A DNA stretch of 64,000 bases from an uncultured Eubacteriales bacterium (GCA_934572535.1 CAKTLJ010000001.1:110480-174479), one strand, 5' to 3'. Counted from the first letter of the stretch, positions 8,979-16,888 are shown. Numbers and translations are program-made. Notes: generated by a model not told the origin, from the sequence alone.

Positions 8979-9040
8979 AGGGCCGATGACTCGTGCTGCC
9001 GTTGGCACACGGATCATCGGCCCTGCTTTTCTTTCTTCTT
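8979..9040 (+). terminator. Terminator after thrS
   Basis: An 11-bp stem (AGGGCCGATGA at 8979-8989 with TCATCGGCCCT at 9014-9024) is followed by GCTTTTCTTTCTTCTT. Confidence 0.85.
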
Positions 9041-9054
9041 TAGAAGCTCCTTGC

Positions 9055-9561
9055 TTAGCCATAGACATTGTAATGGTTACAAAGCAAATTCATGCCTTTC
9101 AGCAGCTTATGGGAATAGATAAATGGGCCGACCACGATGAAGGAGCCCAAAACGCACCATCCCCAGAACGTGCCCGCGCCGAACTTAAAATCAATGCCTC
9201 TCCGAACCAACTCGGCGCCGATCCTGTTGGAGATCCGATGGCTCCAAACAAGAGGAACGATCCCCAGCGTCAACCAAGAAAAGATAAACGTCACCAAACA
9301 ATAGTGCATGGTCTTCTTTCCGTCGTATCTGCTTGCGATCGTATTGATGTCAGAGCTGATCCCCGACAGGACCACGATCCCATAAATGCCAAAGGTAATG
9401 ATGGATAAAAGAACAAATTTCGGCAAGCTGCGATTGGTTTTCAGCTGTCCCACGGGGGGCGGCGTGGGCGCTCGGGGAGCATCTTTTAGTTTGCTTCCGC
9501 AGTGTAAGCAGAAGGCCGCCCCATCGTTCACTTCTCTTCCGCAATTCGAGCAATACTTCAT
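9055..9561 (-). CDS. Zinc-ribbon membrane protein, DUF4234-like
   Basis: This 168-residue protein starts with a zinc ribbon (CSNCG at residues 4-8 and CLHCG at 18-22) joined by a Pro-rich linker to about three hydrophobic segments. The motif SIITFGIYGIVVLSGISSDIN is characteristic of DUF4234. The zinc ribbon is probably cytoplasmic, with the rest in the membrane. AGGAG precedes the ATG. It is followed upstream on the same strand by a second zinc-ribbon protein, and the two may be co-transcribed. Function is unknown. Confidence 0.8.
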   Translation of the reverse strand: MKYCSNCGREVNDGAAFCLHCGSKLKDAPRAPTPPPVGQLKTNRSLPKFVLLSIITFGIYGIVVLSGISSDINTIASRYDGKKTMHYCLVTFIFSWLTLGIVPLVWSHRISNRIGAELVRRGIDFKFGAGTFWGWCVLGSFIVVGPFIYSHKLLKGMNLLCNHYNVYG

Positions 9562-9609
9562 ACCCTGTCTCCTCTCTGATCCGTTCTTTTCCGATAAGCG
9601 GACGGAGGC

Positions 9610-9930
9610 TTATTTCTCATCCATGCAGAGCAGGCAGATCCCGGCAACCATGTTGACAAACAGCAGCGTGCAGACCTTCATCGCCGTGCTGATCGGCTGC
9701 CCGGTTTTCAGGCAGTTGAAGATCTTGACTGTCATGGGGATACACCACGCCAACGGAATGAGGAGCCATCCCTGCGATACGCAGCCCAAAATCAGAAAAG
9801 CCTTGATGACAACGCTCAGCGTATCATCCCTGCTCTGTGCGGCAGGGGTCCTCCCTTCCACCGCGCGTCCGCAGTGCACGCAGACCACTGCGTCATCATG
9901 TATTTGCGCGCCGCAATGTGTACAAAACAT
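9610..9930 (-). CDS. Small zinc-ribbon membrane protein
   Basis: This 106-residue protein has an N-terminal zinc ribbon (CTHCG...CVHCG) followed by two or three hydrophobic segments. Two in-frame ATGs are available. The first, at 9936, abuts the GGAGGG ribosome site with no spacer, whereas the second, at 9930, is six bases from it, so the latter is chosen. It shares its N-terminal architecture with the next gene on this strand (9055-9561) but lacks the DUF4234 motif. A good promoter lies about 80 bases upstream. Function is unknown. Confidence 0.72.
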   Translation of the reverse strand: MFCTHCGAQIHDDAVVCVHCGRAVEGRTPAAQSRDDTLSVVIKAFLILGCVSQGWLLIPLAWCIPMTVKIFNCLKTGQPISTAMKVCTLLFVNMVAGICLLCMDEK

Positions 9931-10011
9931 AGACATCCCTCCACTTCCCTCTGCTTCGCGGCAGCCAACCAGAAAACAGAGGCGGTTTTTGTAGAATTTT
10001 CCTGTCAGTTT

Positions 10012-10040
10012 ATCATATCATGCCAGGTACGCATTGGCAA
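10012..10040 (-). promoter_or_regulatory. Promoter for the zinc-ribbon gene pair
   Basis: On the minus strand TTGCCA (10035-10040), a 17-base spacer and TATGAT (10012-10017). Confidence 0.6.
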
Positions 10041-10159
10041 CTAAAATCGTGGTAATAACCGGCGACACGTTCCTCTTCTCCCATCCTGCTCTCTTTTCCG
10101 TACCTCTCAGCCATCCCTCCTCCCCGCGTGAGACGCTCCTTGCAGATGGAGAAGAGGGA

Positions 10160-10213
10160 CCAGCCCCCGCTTGGCGGGCGGCGCGTTTCCGCGCTGTGCC
10201 AAGCGGGGGCTGG
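10160..10213 (-). terminator. Large GC-rich hairpin after the interrupted lipoprotein gene
   Basis: A perfect 16-bp stem (10160-10175 with 10198-10213) has a further GCGCG/CGCGC inner stem. It starts 8 bases beyond the distal TGA of the lipoprotein frame. The downstream minus strand is TCCCTCTTCTCC, a weak U-tract. Placement behind the distal rather than the early stop supports the longer gene as the ancestral one. Confidence 0.6.
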
Positions 10214-10220
10214 GAGGCGG

Positions 10221-10793
10221 TCAATCGGCGACGGTCGCGTTGGCAACAGCCACGTCAAAGGCCTCGAAATCATCCTTCTCACATTTCATGGTCATTTGGA
10301 TCGCGGTATCGCCCTTATAGACCCTGACGATCTTGCAGAAATACTCGTTCTCGCCGCCCATCGCGTTGCGCGTGTGGGCCGTTCAGGTGATCGTGTGCAT
10401 GTCGTAGGTATCCGCGAGCTTCCCCGCCACGGGGTCGCCGACGTCACGGAAGGAAGCGTCATCCTCAATAGATTGCTTGAAATACGTCGCCGCACTCTCC
10501 AGGGAATCCTCAGGATCGTTCAGATAGAAGTTCTCGAACGACCTCAAATCCAATTTGTACTTCGAGCCGTTTAAGCTAAGCTCTTCGTAGATCGCATGGT
10601 CGTCGGAAAGCGTTACGTCCTCCGCCTTCCAGCTGGCCGGGATCTCCATGGTGATGCCCTGGAAGGTGATGGTTTGGGTCTTACCCATATCCTGGGTCCC
10701 AGCCTCACCCCCGCCTTCCCCTCCGCCGCAGGCGGCCAAGCCCAGGCTGAGCAGCAGAACACACGTCAAAGCAACAATTCGTCTCATCTTCAT
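10221..10793 (-). pseudogene. Lipoprotein gene interrupted by an in-frame TGA
   Basis: The frame opens with a lipoprotein signal (lipobox LAAC, Cys22) and a mature domain containing TFQGITMEIPASW, then meets TGA at 10383-10385 after 136 residues. The same frame continues for 53 sense codons with a normal protein-like composition (TAHTRNAMGGENEYFCKIVR...) to a second TGA at 10221-10223, just before a hairpin. A nonsense mutation, for example of TGG or CGA, in a 190-residue secreted lipoprotein is the simplest reading. A 5+4-bp hairpin lies 4-27 bases after the TGA, so readthrough cannot be excluded. Function is unknown; the start is 59 bases after the stalk-domain gene, possibly the same transcript. 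Confidence 0.75.
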
Positions 10794-10852
10794 TTCTTCC
10801 CTATCCTACATTTCTCGATTGGACCGTTAAAAGCGCCGCGTTCAGCGCTGCC

Positions 10853-11902
10853 TTACCACTGCCCGGACGGAAGGTTCATCACGTCAGGCGCGGGCTTATT
10901 CTGGCGGATCAGCGGCAAATACCAGTCCATATAATGCGGCGGCCAGTATTCTTCTTGGCCTAGATGATCCCAAGTTCCACCCCAGGGGATCAAGAAGATA
11001 TTGAAGTTGTAGCTGCCACGTTCCGTTTGGTAAAACCCGTCCTGAACTCCCACCGAAGTATCTCTTTCAGTGTGCTTCATAAAATAAAACTCGTCGCCAC
11101 TCATCTCAGCATCCATAAACCATCCCGACTCTACGACCAATGCCCCGCCGCCTTTATTATCCACAAGCTGTACCTGAAGCTCGGCTACCGCGTCGTATTT
11201 GGGCAGATCATGATCCCAGATGATCACCGTGCCTTTGCCGTTTGCATCCAGGTTGACGCTCGCGCAGCAATCCCAGAGTCTTTTCTCCATAGTCTCCGCA
11301 TACTTGCCGGTCGCGTTATAGGTCTGCCACCAGCCATACCACTGGCCATTCCAGTTGGAGGGCGTAGCGGGAGAGATGTCTATCCCAAAGCCGCTGGAAT
11401 AGACGAGCGCCGTCTGGGTCACCGCATTGTAATCCACGCGGAAGCCCAGGCTGTTCCCAAGGTCTCGGAGCTTGAAGAAGTTGCTGCCCCCGATGTTGTA
11501 CACGGACAAGTTGCTGACCCTTCGCCCGTCGATCAGGATCGTCTGGCTGCTACGCACCGCAGTGGACGAGAGGTCTCTTCCCGTCTTCAGCTCCGTGCCG
11601 TTGGCTCGGTAGGCCGCGCCCGTGGAAATGGTCACCGTGTTCGAGCGGGCGTCCCAGCCAACGCTGAACTGGCTCTTCGTTCCGTTGAGCAGGTAGGCCA
11701 GGTCTCTCAGCTTAAAGTAGTTTGACCCGTCAATGTTGTACTTTTCGCAGGAAATGAACTTTGCATCGACAGAAAGATATTGCTTCGACAGGCTAACGGA
11801 CGGACGCCCGCCCGCAGCCATTGCCGGTGTGACCAGCAATCCGGCAATGAAAACGAGGCTCAAGAGAAGAGACATCGCTTTCTTCATTCTGTTCATTTTC
11901 AT
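10853..11902 (-). CDS. Secreted stalk-domain (copper amine oxidase N-terminal-like) protein
   Basis: This 349-residue exported protein has a signal peptide ending near APMAA-like residues (VTPAMAA). Two stalk-type repeats follow: KYNIDGSNYFKLRDLAYLL near residues 55-73 and VYNIGGSNFFKLRDLGNSL near 135-153. Such repeats are common in Firmicutes surface proteins. The C-terminal 160 residues, rich in Trp and Tyr, match nothing I recognise. The start at 11902 has GGAGG seven bases upstream; a further ATG 27 bases earlier has none. The family name refers to fold similarity only; no amine oxidase activity is implied. Confidence 0.82.
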   Translation of the reverse strand: MKMNRMKKAMSLLLSLVFIAGLLVTPAMAAGGRPSVSLSKQYLSVDAKFISCEKYNIDGSNYFKLRDLAYLLNGTKSQFSVGWDARSNTVTISTGAAYRANGTELKTGRDLSSTAVRSSQTILIDGRRVSNLSVYNIGGSNFFKLRDLGNSLGFRVDYNAVTQTALVYSSGFGIDISPATPSNWNGQWYGWWQTYNATGKYAETMEKRLWDCCASVNLDANGKGTVIIWDHDLPKYDAVAELQVQLVDNKGGGALVVESGWFMDAEMSGDEFYFMKHTERDTSVGVQDGFYQTERGSYNFNIFLIPWGGTWDHLGQEEYWPPHYMDWYLPLIRQNKPAPDVMNLPSGQW

Positions 11903-12116
11903 GATAACACCTCCAAATTTCATAATCACTCATGTCGGCATGGTCTGATCTATGCCTGGGTTTATTTTAGCAAAAGAAACGATGGTTGTATATGGGAATC
12001 CGCAAAATAACCGTGCCAAATTTCTGGCACAAGTCATGCCATTTTCAAAAAACTATAGTTTTCTCCACCAATCCATTTGAGTGTCGTGTTCCTTTTTGAA
12101 CACTAGAATACAGATT

Positions 12117-12165
12117 CCCTGGAGCATGGCTGAACCAAGACTCCAGGGAGGCGTTTTGGCTTTTT
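12117..12165 (+). terminator. Terminator-like hairpin without an upstream gene
   Basis: CCCTGGAG (12117-12124) pairs with CTCCAGGG (12141-12148) and is followed by AGGCGTTTTGGCTTTTT. No plus-strand gene precedes it within 3 kb, so it could end a short untranslated RNA. Confidence 0.4.
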
Positions 12166-12197
12166 GCCTCTTTTGGCGTTTCCTACAGCTAGCGATC

Positions 12198-12237
12198 TGC
12201 GTCCACGCATGGCAACATGTTGTGGACGCAATTTTTA
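12198..12237 (+). terminator. Second terminator-like hairpin in the same gap
   Basis: A perfect 9-bp stem TGCGTCCAC (12198-12206) with GTGGACGCA (12222-12230) is followed by ATTTTTAT. It lies about 50 bases after the previous hairpin. Confidence 0.5.
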
Positions 12238-12389
12238 TATTTATTACAATTCGTTGCTTTTTCGTTCCTGTTTTGTCATTTTTCAAGGGTTTGCGATCAT
12301 CACTCCGAAATTATTCTTGATTTTTTCTTACGAAGGCGTTACAATATGGTTACAATCGTAAATATTTGGATACAGGAGTCGAATTCGCT

Positions 12390-13337
12390 ATGAAAAAACA
12401 CCTACCCAGTGCCGTCATTTTATCGGCGCTCCTTCTGGTGCTTTGCCTGCACGCACTTGCCGCAGAAAATGGATCCTTCGATTCCGGAACACGTACGTTG
12501 GCTTCCTCCGGGGCGGGCTATCTCTTCACCGGCCCCCAAGAGACCGTATACACCGATTACGCAGATGTGCTCCCCCCCGTCACCAGCACGCACATCAACG
12601 CGACCCTGCGTACCGAACCGGATATTACCGTCAACGGCACCTCCATCGGCCACATGACCGCCCGCGCCACCGTGGATAGCCTTGTCTATGTGTCTGTCAC
12701 CCCTGTCCTGCAAAGTCTTTACCCGAACCTCGTCCTGTCTCTTCAGGACGGCCATCTGACCGCCGCGACCGAAGGGATGACCCTCCACGCCGTGGCCGGA
12801 GATGCTTACTTCCAGGTCAACGAACGCTACCTCTATGTCCCTGGCACGGTGGTCCAGCAGGACGGCGATCTGCTCTTGCCGGTCCGGACGCTGTGCAAGG
12901 CCCTGGGCTGCTCCGTTCTGGGCGACCTGGAAGGGCAGGATATCACGATCCGCCAAGTGGCCCCCCCTGTCACCGCCCCCTCCTATAAAAAGAATGACCT
13001 TTACTGGCTCTCCCGCGCCATCTACGCGGAGTCGGGCAACCAGCCCATGAAGGGCCGCATCGCCGTGGGGACCGTCATTCTGAACCGCGTGGAGGATCCC
13101 TCCTTCCCGGACAGCATCGAAGATGTCATTTTCGCCCCCGGTCAGTTCTCCCCGGTGGCCAACGGCACCATTTACCGGGAGCCGGACAAGGACAGCCTGG
13201 TGGCTGCCAAGCTCTGCCTGGACGGTGTGCGGGAAGCCGACGACTGTCTCTACTTCAATGTGACCTCCATGTATTCCTGGGCGGACAGGTCCAGGACCTA
13301 CTACTGCACCATCGGCGGACACAACTTCTATCTGTGA
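12390..13337 (+). CDS. Secreted cell-wall hydrolase: stalk domain fused to SleB/CwlJ catalytic domain
   Basis: This 315-residue exported protein has a signal peptide (about residues 1-25). A stalk-type domain follows at about 75-195 (VNGTSIG...YLYVPGTVVQ...LLPVRTLCKALGC). A C-terminal Hydrolase_2 domain (about 205-315) resembles spore cortex-lytic SleB/CwlJ. The predicted catalytic Glu214 lies in AIYAESG, and the GRIAVGTVILNRV and FSPVANG blocks are intact. Classical SleB carries a peptidoglycan-binding domain instead of a stalk. ATG at 12390 follows CAGGAG. It is probably involved in spore cortex or sporulation wall hydrolysis, inferred from the catalytic domain. Confidence 0.88.
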   Translation: MKKHLPSAVILSALLLVLCLHALAAENGSFDSGTRTLASSGAGYLFTGPQETVYTDYADVLPPVTSTHINATLRTEPDITVNGTSIGHMTARATVDSLVYVSVTPVLQSLYPNLVLSLQDGHLTAATEGMTLHAVAGDAYFQVNERYLYVPGTVVQQDGDLLLPVRTLCKALGCSVLGDLEGQDITIRQVAPPVTAPSYKKNDLYWLSRAIYAESGNQPMKGRIAVGTVILNRVEDPSFPDSIEDVIFAPGQFSPVANGTIYREPDKDSLVAAKLCLDGVREADDCLYFNVTSMYSWADRSRTYYCTIGGHNFYL

Positions 13338-13364
13338 CCGCCGGGTCCATCCTTTCCCAGGACC

Positions 13365-13446
13365 ATTTTGACGCGATCAGGAAGTGCCACGGGAGGAGTC
13401 CCGATCCCCGTGGTTTGCCCCTCCATGGTCGCGTCAAAATTTTTTG
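13365..13446 (+). terminator. Terminator of the stalk-SleB gene
   Basis: A perfect 12-bp outer stem (ATTTTGACGCGA at 13365-13376 with TCGCGTCAAAAT at 13429-13440) encloses an inner CCACGGG/CCCGTGG stem and is followed by TTTTT. Confidence 0.8.
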
Positions 13447-13466
13447 AAATTTTTTAAAATTACCCC

Positions 13467-13494
13467 TTGACTTTTTCCCAAGACTTGCTATAAT
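13467..13494 (+). promoter_or_regulatory. Promoter for tRNA-Ser(GGA)
   Basis: TTGACT (13467-13472), a 16-base spacer and perfect TATAAT (13489-13494), 48 bases before the tRNA. Confidence 0.8.
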
Positions 13495-13542
13495 AGCATC
13501 GTTGTCTGCGAGAGACAGCGGCACAACAGAAGATAAGTAGAT

Positions 13543-13635
13543 GGAGAAGTCGCGTAGTCCGGCCGAGCGCGCACGATTGGAAATCGTGTAGGCCCCAAAA
13601 GGGTCTCGAGGGTTCAAATCCCTCCTTCTCCGCCA
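13543..13635 (+). tRNA. tRNA-Ser, anticodon GGA
   Basis: The acceptor GGAGAAG pairs with CTTCTCC, and the CCA end is encoded. The anticodon stem CACGA/TCGTG encloses a loop with GGA at 13579-13581. The long variable arm is typical of tRNA-Ser, and GTTCAAATC forms the T-loop. It has its own promoter and terminator. Confidence 0.96.
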
Positions 13636-13638
13636 AAC

Positions 13639-13675
13639 AAAAAACCGTTGAGATGCAAATCTCAACGGTTTTTTG
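13639..13675. terminator. Bidirectional terminator between tRNA-Ser and the alpha/beta hydrolase
   Basis: A perfect 15-bp stem (13639-13653 with 13660-13674) has an A-run on the left arm and a T-run on the right, so it can stop transcription from both sides. Confidence 0.88.
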
Positions 13676-13701
13676 TCGTCCCCGGAGGGTGCTGTGTGGT
13701 T

Positions 13702-14643
13702 CTATCCCCTCTCGTCCAGCCTTGCCTCCAGCCAGCGGAAAAGGTCTTCATAGACGGTTTGGCGGTCCAACTCATGCAGGATCTCGTGGCGGTCGCCGGG
13801 ATAGAGCTTCCAGTCCACCCGCTCCATGCCCACGTCCCGGAACATCTCCACGACCCGCAGGACCCCTTTGGAGAAGTCCCCCACCGGGTCCTCCGCACCT
13901 GCCACGAAAAACACCGGCAGGTCCTTGGGCATCCTGTCCAGCAGGGCCCGGTCATACAGGCGGTCGATCCCGGTGAACATACTGTGATATGCATTGAGCG
14001 TAAAGAGGAAGGAACAGCGCTCGTCCGCGATATAGGCATCCACGCTCTTCTCGTCCTTGGTCAGCCAATCTCTGGGCGTTCTGGCCGGTGTAAACCGCTT
14101 GTTATAGCCCCCAAAGGCCAAATCATCCACAAAGCGGCTGCGGTGCCGCCATCCCTTGAAGCGGGCGAGCAGGGCGCACAGGGCTTTCCCCGTCCGCACG
14201 AGCGCCCGGGGCTGGCAGCCCGTCCCCATAAGGATGGCGCCGTCCAGCTCCCGGCCGTATTCACACAGGTACTGCCGGGCATAGAAGGAGCCCATGCTGT
14301 GCCCCAGGAGAAAGTAAGGGCGATCGGGCCAGGCCGCCTTGGTGATCTGCGTCAGTCGGTAGAGGTCGGCAAGCACCGCGCCGTTGCCGTCCGGCTCCGC
14401 AAAGTAGCCATAGTCCTCTTTGCTCCGAATCGAAGCGCCGTGGCCCAAATGGTCGTTGCCGGTGACCAGGATGCCTCTCTCCGCCAAATAGCGGGCGAAG
14501 TCCTCATACCGCTCGATATACTCCACCATGCCGTGGGAGATCTGCAACACCCCGCGGATCTCCCCCTCGGGAAGATAGCGGACCCCGTGGATCTCCGCAC
14601 CGCCGAAAACCGACGGAAACGCAAAGCTCTCTTTTCTCACCAC
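13702..14643 (-). CDS. Alpha/beta hydrolase, monoacylglycerol lipase/lysophospholipase type (Hydrolase_4)
   Basis: This 313-residue serine hydrolase has the nucleophile elbow GHSMG, the acid Asp in GAEDPVG and the catalytic His in GDRHEIL. HGMVEYIERY and NDHLGHG near the N terminus are typical of the lysophospholipase/monoglyceride lipase group. There is no signal peptide, so it is cytoplasmic. The gene starts with GTG at 14643, seven bases from GGGGAGG. It begins 15 bases after the ApbE gene, so the two form an operon. The acyl substrate is unknown. Confidence 0.88.
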   Translation of the reverse strand: MVRKESFAFPSVFGGAEIHGVRYLPEGEIRGVLQISHGMVEYIERYEDFARYLAERGILVTGNDHLGHGASIRSKEDYGYFAEPDGNGAVLADLYRLTQITKAAWPDRPYFLLGHSMGSFYARQYLCEYGRELDGAILMGTGCQPRALVRTGKALCALLARFKGWRHRSRFVDDLAFGGYNKRFTPARTPRDWLTKDEKSVDAYIADERCSFLFTLNAYHSMFTGIDRLYDRALLDRMPKDLPVFFVAGAEDPVGDFSKGVLRVVEMFRDVGMERVDWKLYPGDRHEILHELDRQTVYEDLFRWLEARLDERG

Positions 14644-14658
14644 AAAGATACCTCCCCA

Positions 14659-15660
14659 TCATTCTGTAAGTGAATCCGTCGGAAAGCCGGAGGAAGGGAG
14701 CTTCGAGCCGTCCGCCAGGATAAAGAGGGCCTCCACGCCATCCAAGGATTCGATCAGCGCCAAGCCCTTCTCCCGGCCCAGCAGCAGGCAAGAGGTGGAA
14801 AGGGCGTCGCCCTGGGCGGAAGAGTCCGAGAGGATGGTCACCGAGGCGACCCCGTTCTCCGCCGGAAAGCCGGTGAAGGGGTCCAGAATGTGATGATAGT
14901 GTTTCCCTTCATAGGTGAAATATCTCTCGTTGACGCCAGAGGTCACGATGCTTCGGTCCGAAACCGGAAGGGAGCCGACCAGTTTCTCTTCCTGGCTGTT
15001 TGGGTCGATGATGCCAATGTTAAAATCATCGTCGTCGGTCTTTCCGCCAATGAGGAGAACATTCCGGCCCAGATCCAAGGTCGCGTGACGGACGCCGTTT
15101 TCCATCAAAACCTCCTTGACCTTGTCGGCAATGTATCCCTTGGCGATGGCACCCAGGTTGACCTTCATGCCCTCCCGCGCCAGGAAGGCTTTCCTGTCCT
15201 CCACCAGCAGCGCGTCGCTGTCGATCAGGGGCAGGACGGCGTCCAGCTCCTCCTGCGTGGGGTAGTGCCCTTCCCCGTTGTGGATGCCCCAAAGGTCAAT
15301 GAGGGGACCGGCCGTCACGTCAAAATATCCCTCGGAGAGGGCCGTATACTCCTTGGCCAGGCGCAGGACCTCCTGGGTCTCTGGCGCGATCTCCACCCAT
15401 TCCTTTCCGGCTGCCTGGTTCAGGCGGTCCAGGTCGCTCCCCTCCTTGGTCGCGCTGAGCAGGTCCTCCAAACGGGCGATCTCGTCAAAGGCCAGCTCCA
15501 GCGCGGAGGGGTCCGCGTCATCGTCGTACAGGGATATGGTGACGACGGTATCCAGCATGAGATTGGTCTTAGAAACCGGCTCCGCCGTCCGGGTCGGGCC
15601 GCATCCCGCAGCCGTCAGCACCAGCACAGCGGCAAGCAGCAGGGTCAGAATTCTTTTCAT
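14659..15660 (-). CDS. apbE: FAD:protein FMN transferase, lipoprotein form
   Basis: This 333-residue enzyme covalently attaches FMN to Thr/Ser of target flavoproteins such as RnfG/RnfD or NqrC-like subunits, outside the membrane. The lipoprotein signal has lipobox AAGC with Cys20. ApbE signatures are present: MLDTVVTI near 35, YFDVTAGPL, KVNLGAIAKGYIAD, and the metal/flavin-binding HHILDPFTG. The ATG has GGAGG upstream and a strong promoter. No Rnf or fumarate-reductase-like target lies in the window. The downstream alpha/beta hydrolase shares the transcript. Confidence 0.93.
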   Translation of the reverse strand: MKRILTLLLAAVLVLTAAGCGPTRTAEPVSKTNLMLDTVVTISLYDDDADPSALELAFDEIARLEDLLSATKEGSDLDRLNQAAGKEWVEIAPETQEVLRLAKEYTALSEGYFDVTAGPLIDLWGIHNGEGHYPTQEELDAVLPLIDSDALLVEDRKAFLAREGMKVNLGAIAKGYIADKVKEVLMENGVRHATLDLGRNVLLIGGKTDDDDFNIGIIDPNSQEEKLVGSLPVSDRSIVTSGVNERYFTYEGKHYHHILDPFTGFPAENGVASVTILSDSSAQGDALSTSCLLLGREKGLALIESLDGVEALFILADGSKLPSSGFPTDSLTE

Positions 15661-15692
15661 GGGGCTTCCTCCACTTGATTGAAATTGCTTTC

Positions 15693-15721
15693 ATTATATC
15701 CGAAGGCGGACGGACATGCAA
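15693..15721 (-). promoter_or_regulatory. Promoter for apbE and the hydrolase
   Basis: On the minus strand TTGCAT (15716-15721), a 17-base spacer and perfect TATAAT (15693-15698); the transcript leader would be about 25 bases. Confidence 0.75.
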
Positions 15722-15781
15722 GAACCTCCCACCCTCCGCATACCCTTTACTGGTTTTCGTAGTTTACGGGAGGTGTTTGGT

Positions 15782-16888
15782 ATGAAGCGAAAGGGCGCGC
15801 ATTGGTTGGAGTCTCTCGTTCTGCTGGCCCTCACCGGCCTGCTGTTCCTCTTTCCCGCGCAGAGTTCCCAAGCGGCCCAGGCAGGCGTGACCCTCTGCCT
15901 GGATCTTCTGATCCCGTCCCTCTTCCCCTTCTTCGTCCTTTCCTCCCTGTTCATCGCCACGGGGATGGCTGGCGCCTGCGCGCGGCGCGTCCAGCGGCCC
16001 ATGTCCCGGCTCTTTGGCGTGGGCGGCGCGGGAAGTTCCGCCTTCATTCTGGGCGCTGTGGGCGGGTATCCCGTGGGTCCGCGCACCCTGGCCCAGCTGA
16101 CCGAACGGAAGGAATGCTCCCAAGCGGAGGCCCAGCGCCTGGCGCTCTTCTGCAACAACTGCGGGCCGGCATTCTTTATCGGCGCGGTCGGCGTGGGGAT
16201 CTTCGGCTCCAAGGAGGCCGGCTTCCTCCTGCTGGCCTGCAACCTGCTCGCCGCCCTCCTCATTGGGCTTTCCCTGCACATCCTCCTCGATCGCAAGGGC
16301 AGGAAGCCAACTACGCTTTCCCGAACGGGGCAGGCTGCTTCCCTGTCCGCTGTGCTGCCGGACTGTGTGCGGTCGTCCTTTCTCTCCACCCTCAACGTCT
16401 GCGCGTATGTGATCCTCTTCTCCGTGGTCACTGCTTTGGCCGACTGCTCCGGCCTGCTGCCCGCTCTGGTCCATGCTCTGACCGCCCTTCTTCCCGGAGA
16501 ACAGACCGCCGCCCTTTGCCGGAGCCTTCTGATCGGACTGCTGGAAATTTCCACCGGGACAGCGTCTTTAAACGACGGGATCTCCTCCGCCGCCGCCCTG
16601 CCCCTGGCGGCCTTCCTCTTGGGTTGGGGCGGGCTGTCTGTCCATTGCCAGTCTCTGTCCTTCCTGCAAACGGCAGGCGTCTCCGCCAAGCCATACCTTG
16701 CCGCAAAGCTGGTGCAGGGCGTGCTGGCCGCTCTGCTCACCGCGTGGGGCGCGGCGCGCTTTCCGATGTCTCTGCCCGTCATGGCGCAAACCGCTTCCTT
16801 TTCCGCTCCCAGTCTGGTGGGGCGGGAGCTTCTGGCGCTGTGGTTCCTGGCCGGGGGATATTTTCTCCTCACCTACAAAAAAGGGTAG
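15782..16888 (+). CDS. ylbJ: Sporulation integral membrane protein YlbJ-like
   Basis: This 368-residue protein has about eight hydrophobic segments and the nucleoside-recognition (Gate) fold seen in YlbJ. The blocks LIPSLFPFFVLSSLF near residue 40 and GAVGGYPVGPRTLAQL near 90 match YlbJ proteins, as does LFCNNCGPAFFIGAVGVGIF. In Bacillus YlbJ is needed for spore coat or cortex formation. The ATG at 15782 has GGAGGT nine bases upstream; an in-frame upstream start without a ribosome site was discarded. The gene is divergent from apbE. Assignment rests on family motifs. Confidence 0.8.
   Translation: MKRKGAHWLESLVLLALTGLLFLFPAQSSQAAQAGVTLCLDLLIPSLFPFFVLSSLFIATGMAGACARRVQRPMSRLFGVGGAGSSAFILGAVGGYPVGPRTLAQLTERKECSQAEAQRLALFCNNCGPAFFIGAVGVGIFGSKEAGFLLLACNLLAALLIGLSLHILLDRKGRKPTTLSRTGQAASLSAVLPDCVRSSFLSTLNVCAYVILFSVVTALADCSGLLPALVHALTALLPGEQTAALCRSLLIGLLEISTGTASLNDGISSAAALPLAAFLLGWGGLSVHCQSLSFLQTAGVSAKPYLAAKLVQGVLAALLTAWGAARFPMSLPVMAQTASFSAPSLVGRELLALWFLAGGYFLLTYKKG

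Larger units (their letters stand above)
11903..12389. other. Intergenic region between divergent stalk-domain genes
   Basis: No credible gene is seen. It holds a small palindrome GTGCCAAATTTCTGGCAC (12013-12030), two terminator-like hairpins described separately, and a direct repeat GTTACAAT (around 12337-12355, 12 bases apart) just before the hydrolase gene. The minus-strand side carries a TAAAAT -10-like box about 60 bases before the stalk-protein start. The sequence is more AT-rich than the surroundings. Confidence 0.5.

Noticed and set aside
10356-10385. Selenocysteine codon at the internal TGA
   Set aside because: The downstream hairpin has a three-base CAA loop and lacks the bulged U and GU-containing loop of a bacterial SECIS; the protein is an exported lipoprotein with no known Sec family.
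10383-10385. Alternative genetic code with TGA as Trp
   Set aside because: TGA ends most other genes in the window at sensible positions, often within ATGA or GTGA overlaps.
12053-12286. 77-codon minus-strand ORF in the 11.9-12.4 kb gap
   Set aside because: It runs through two perfect hairpins, has no ribosome site, and the composition is not protein-like.
13648-14673. 341-codon plus-strand ORF
   Set aside because: Antisense to a clear alpha/beta hydrolase with catalytic triad; no ribosome site.
15694-16872. 392-codon minus-strand ORF opposite ylbJ
   Set aside because: Arg/Ala/Ser-rich shadow; the plus strand encodes a recognisable membrane protein.
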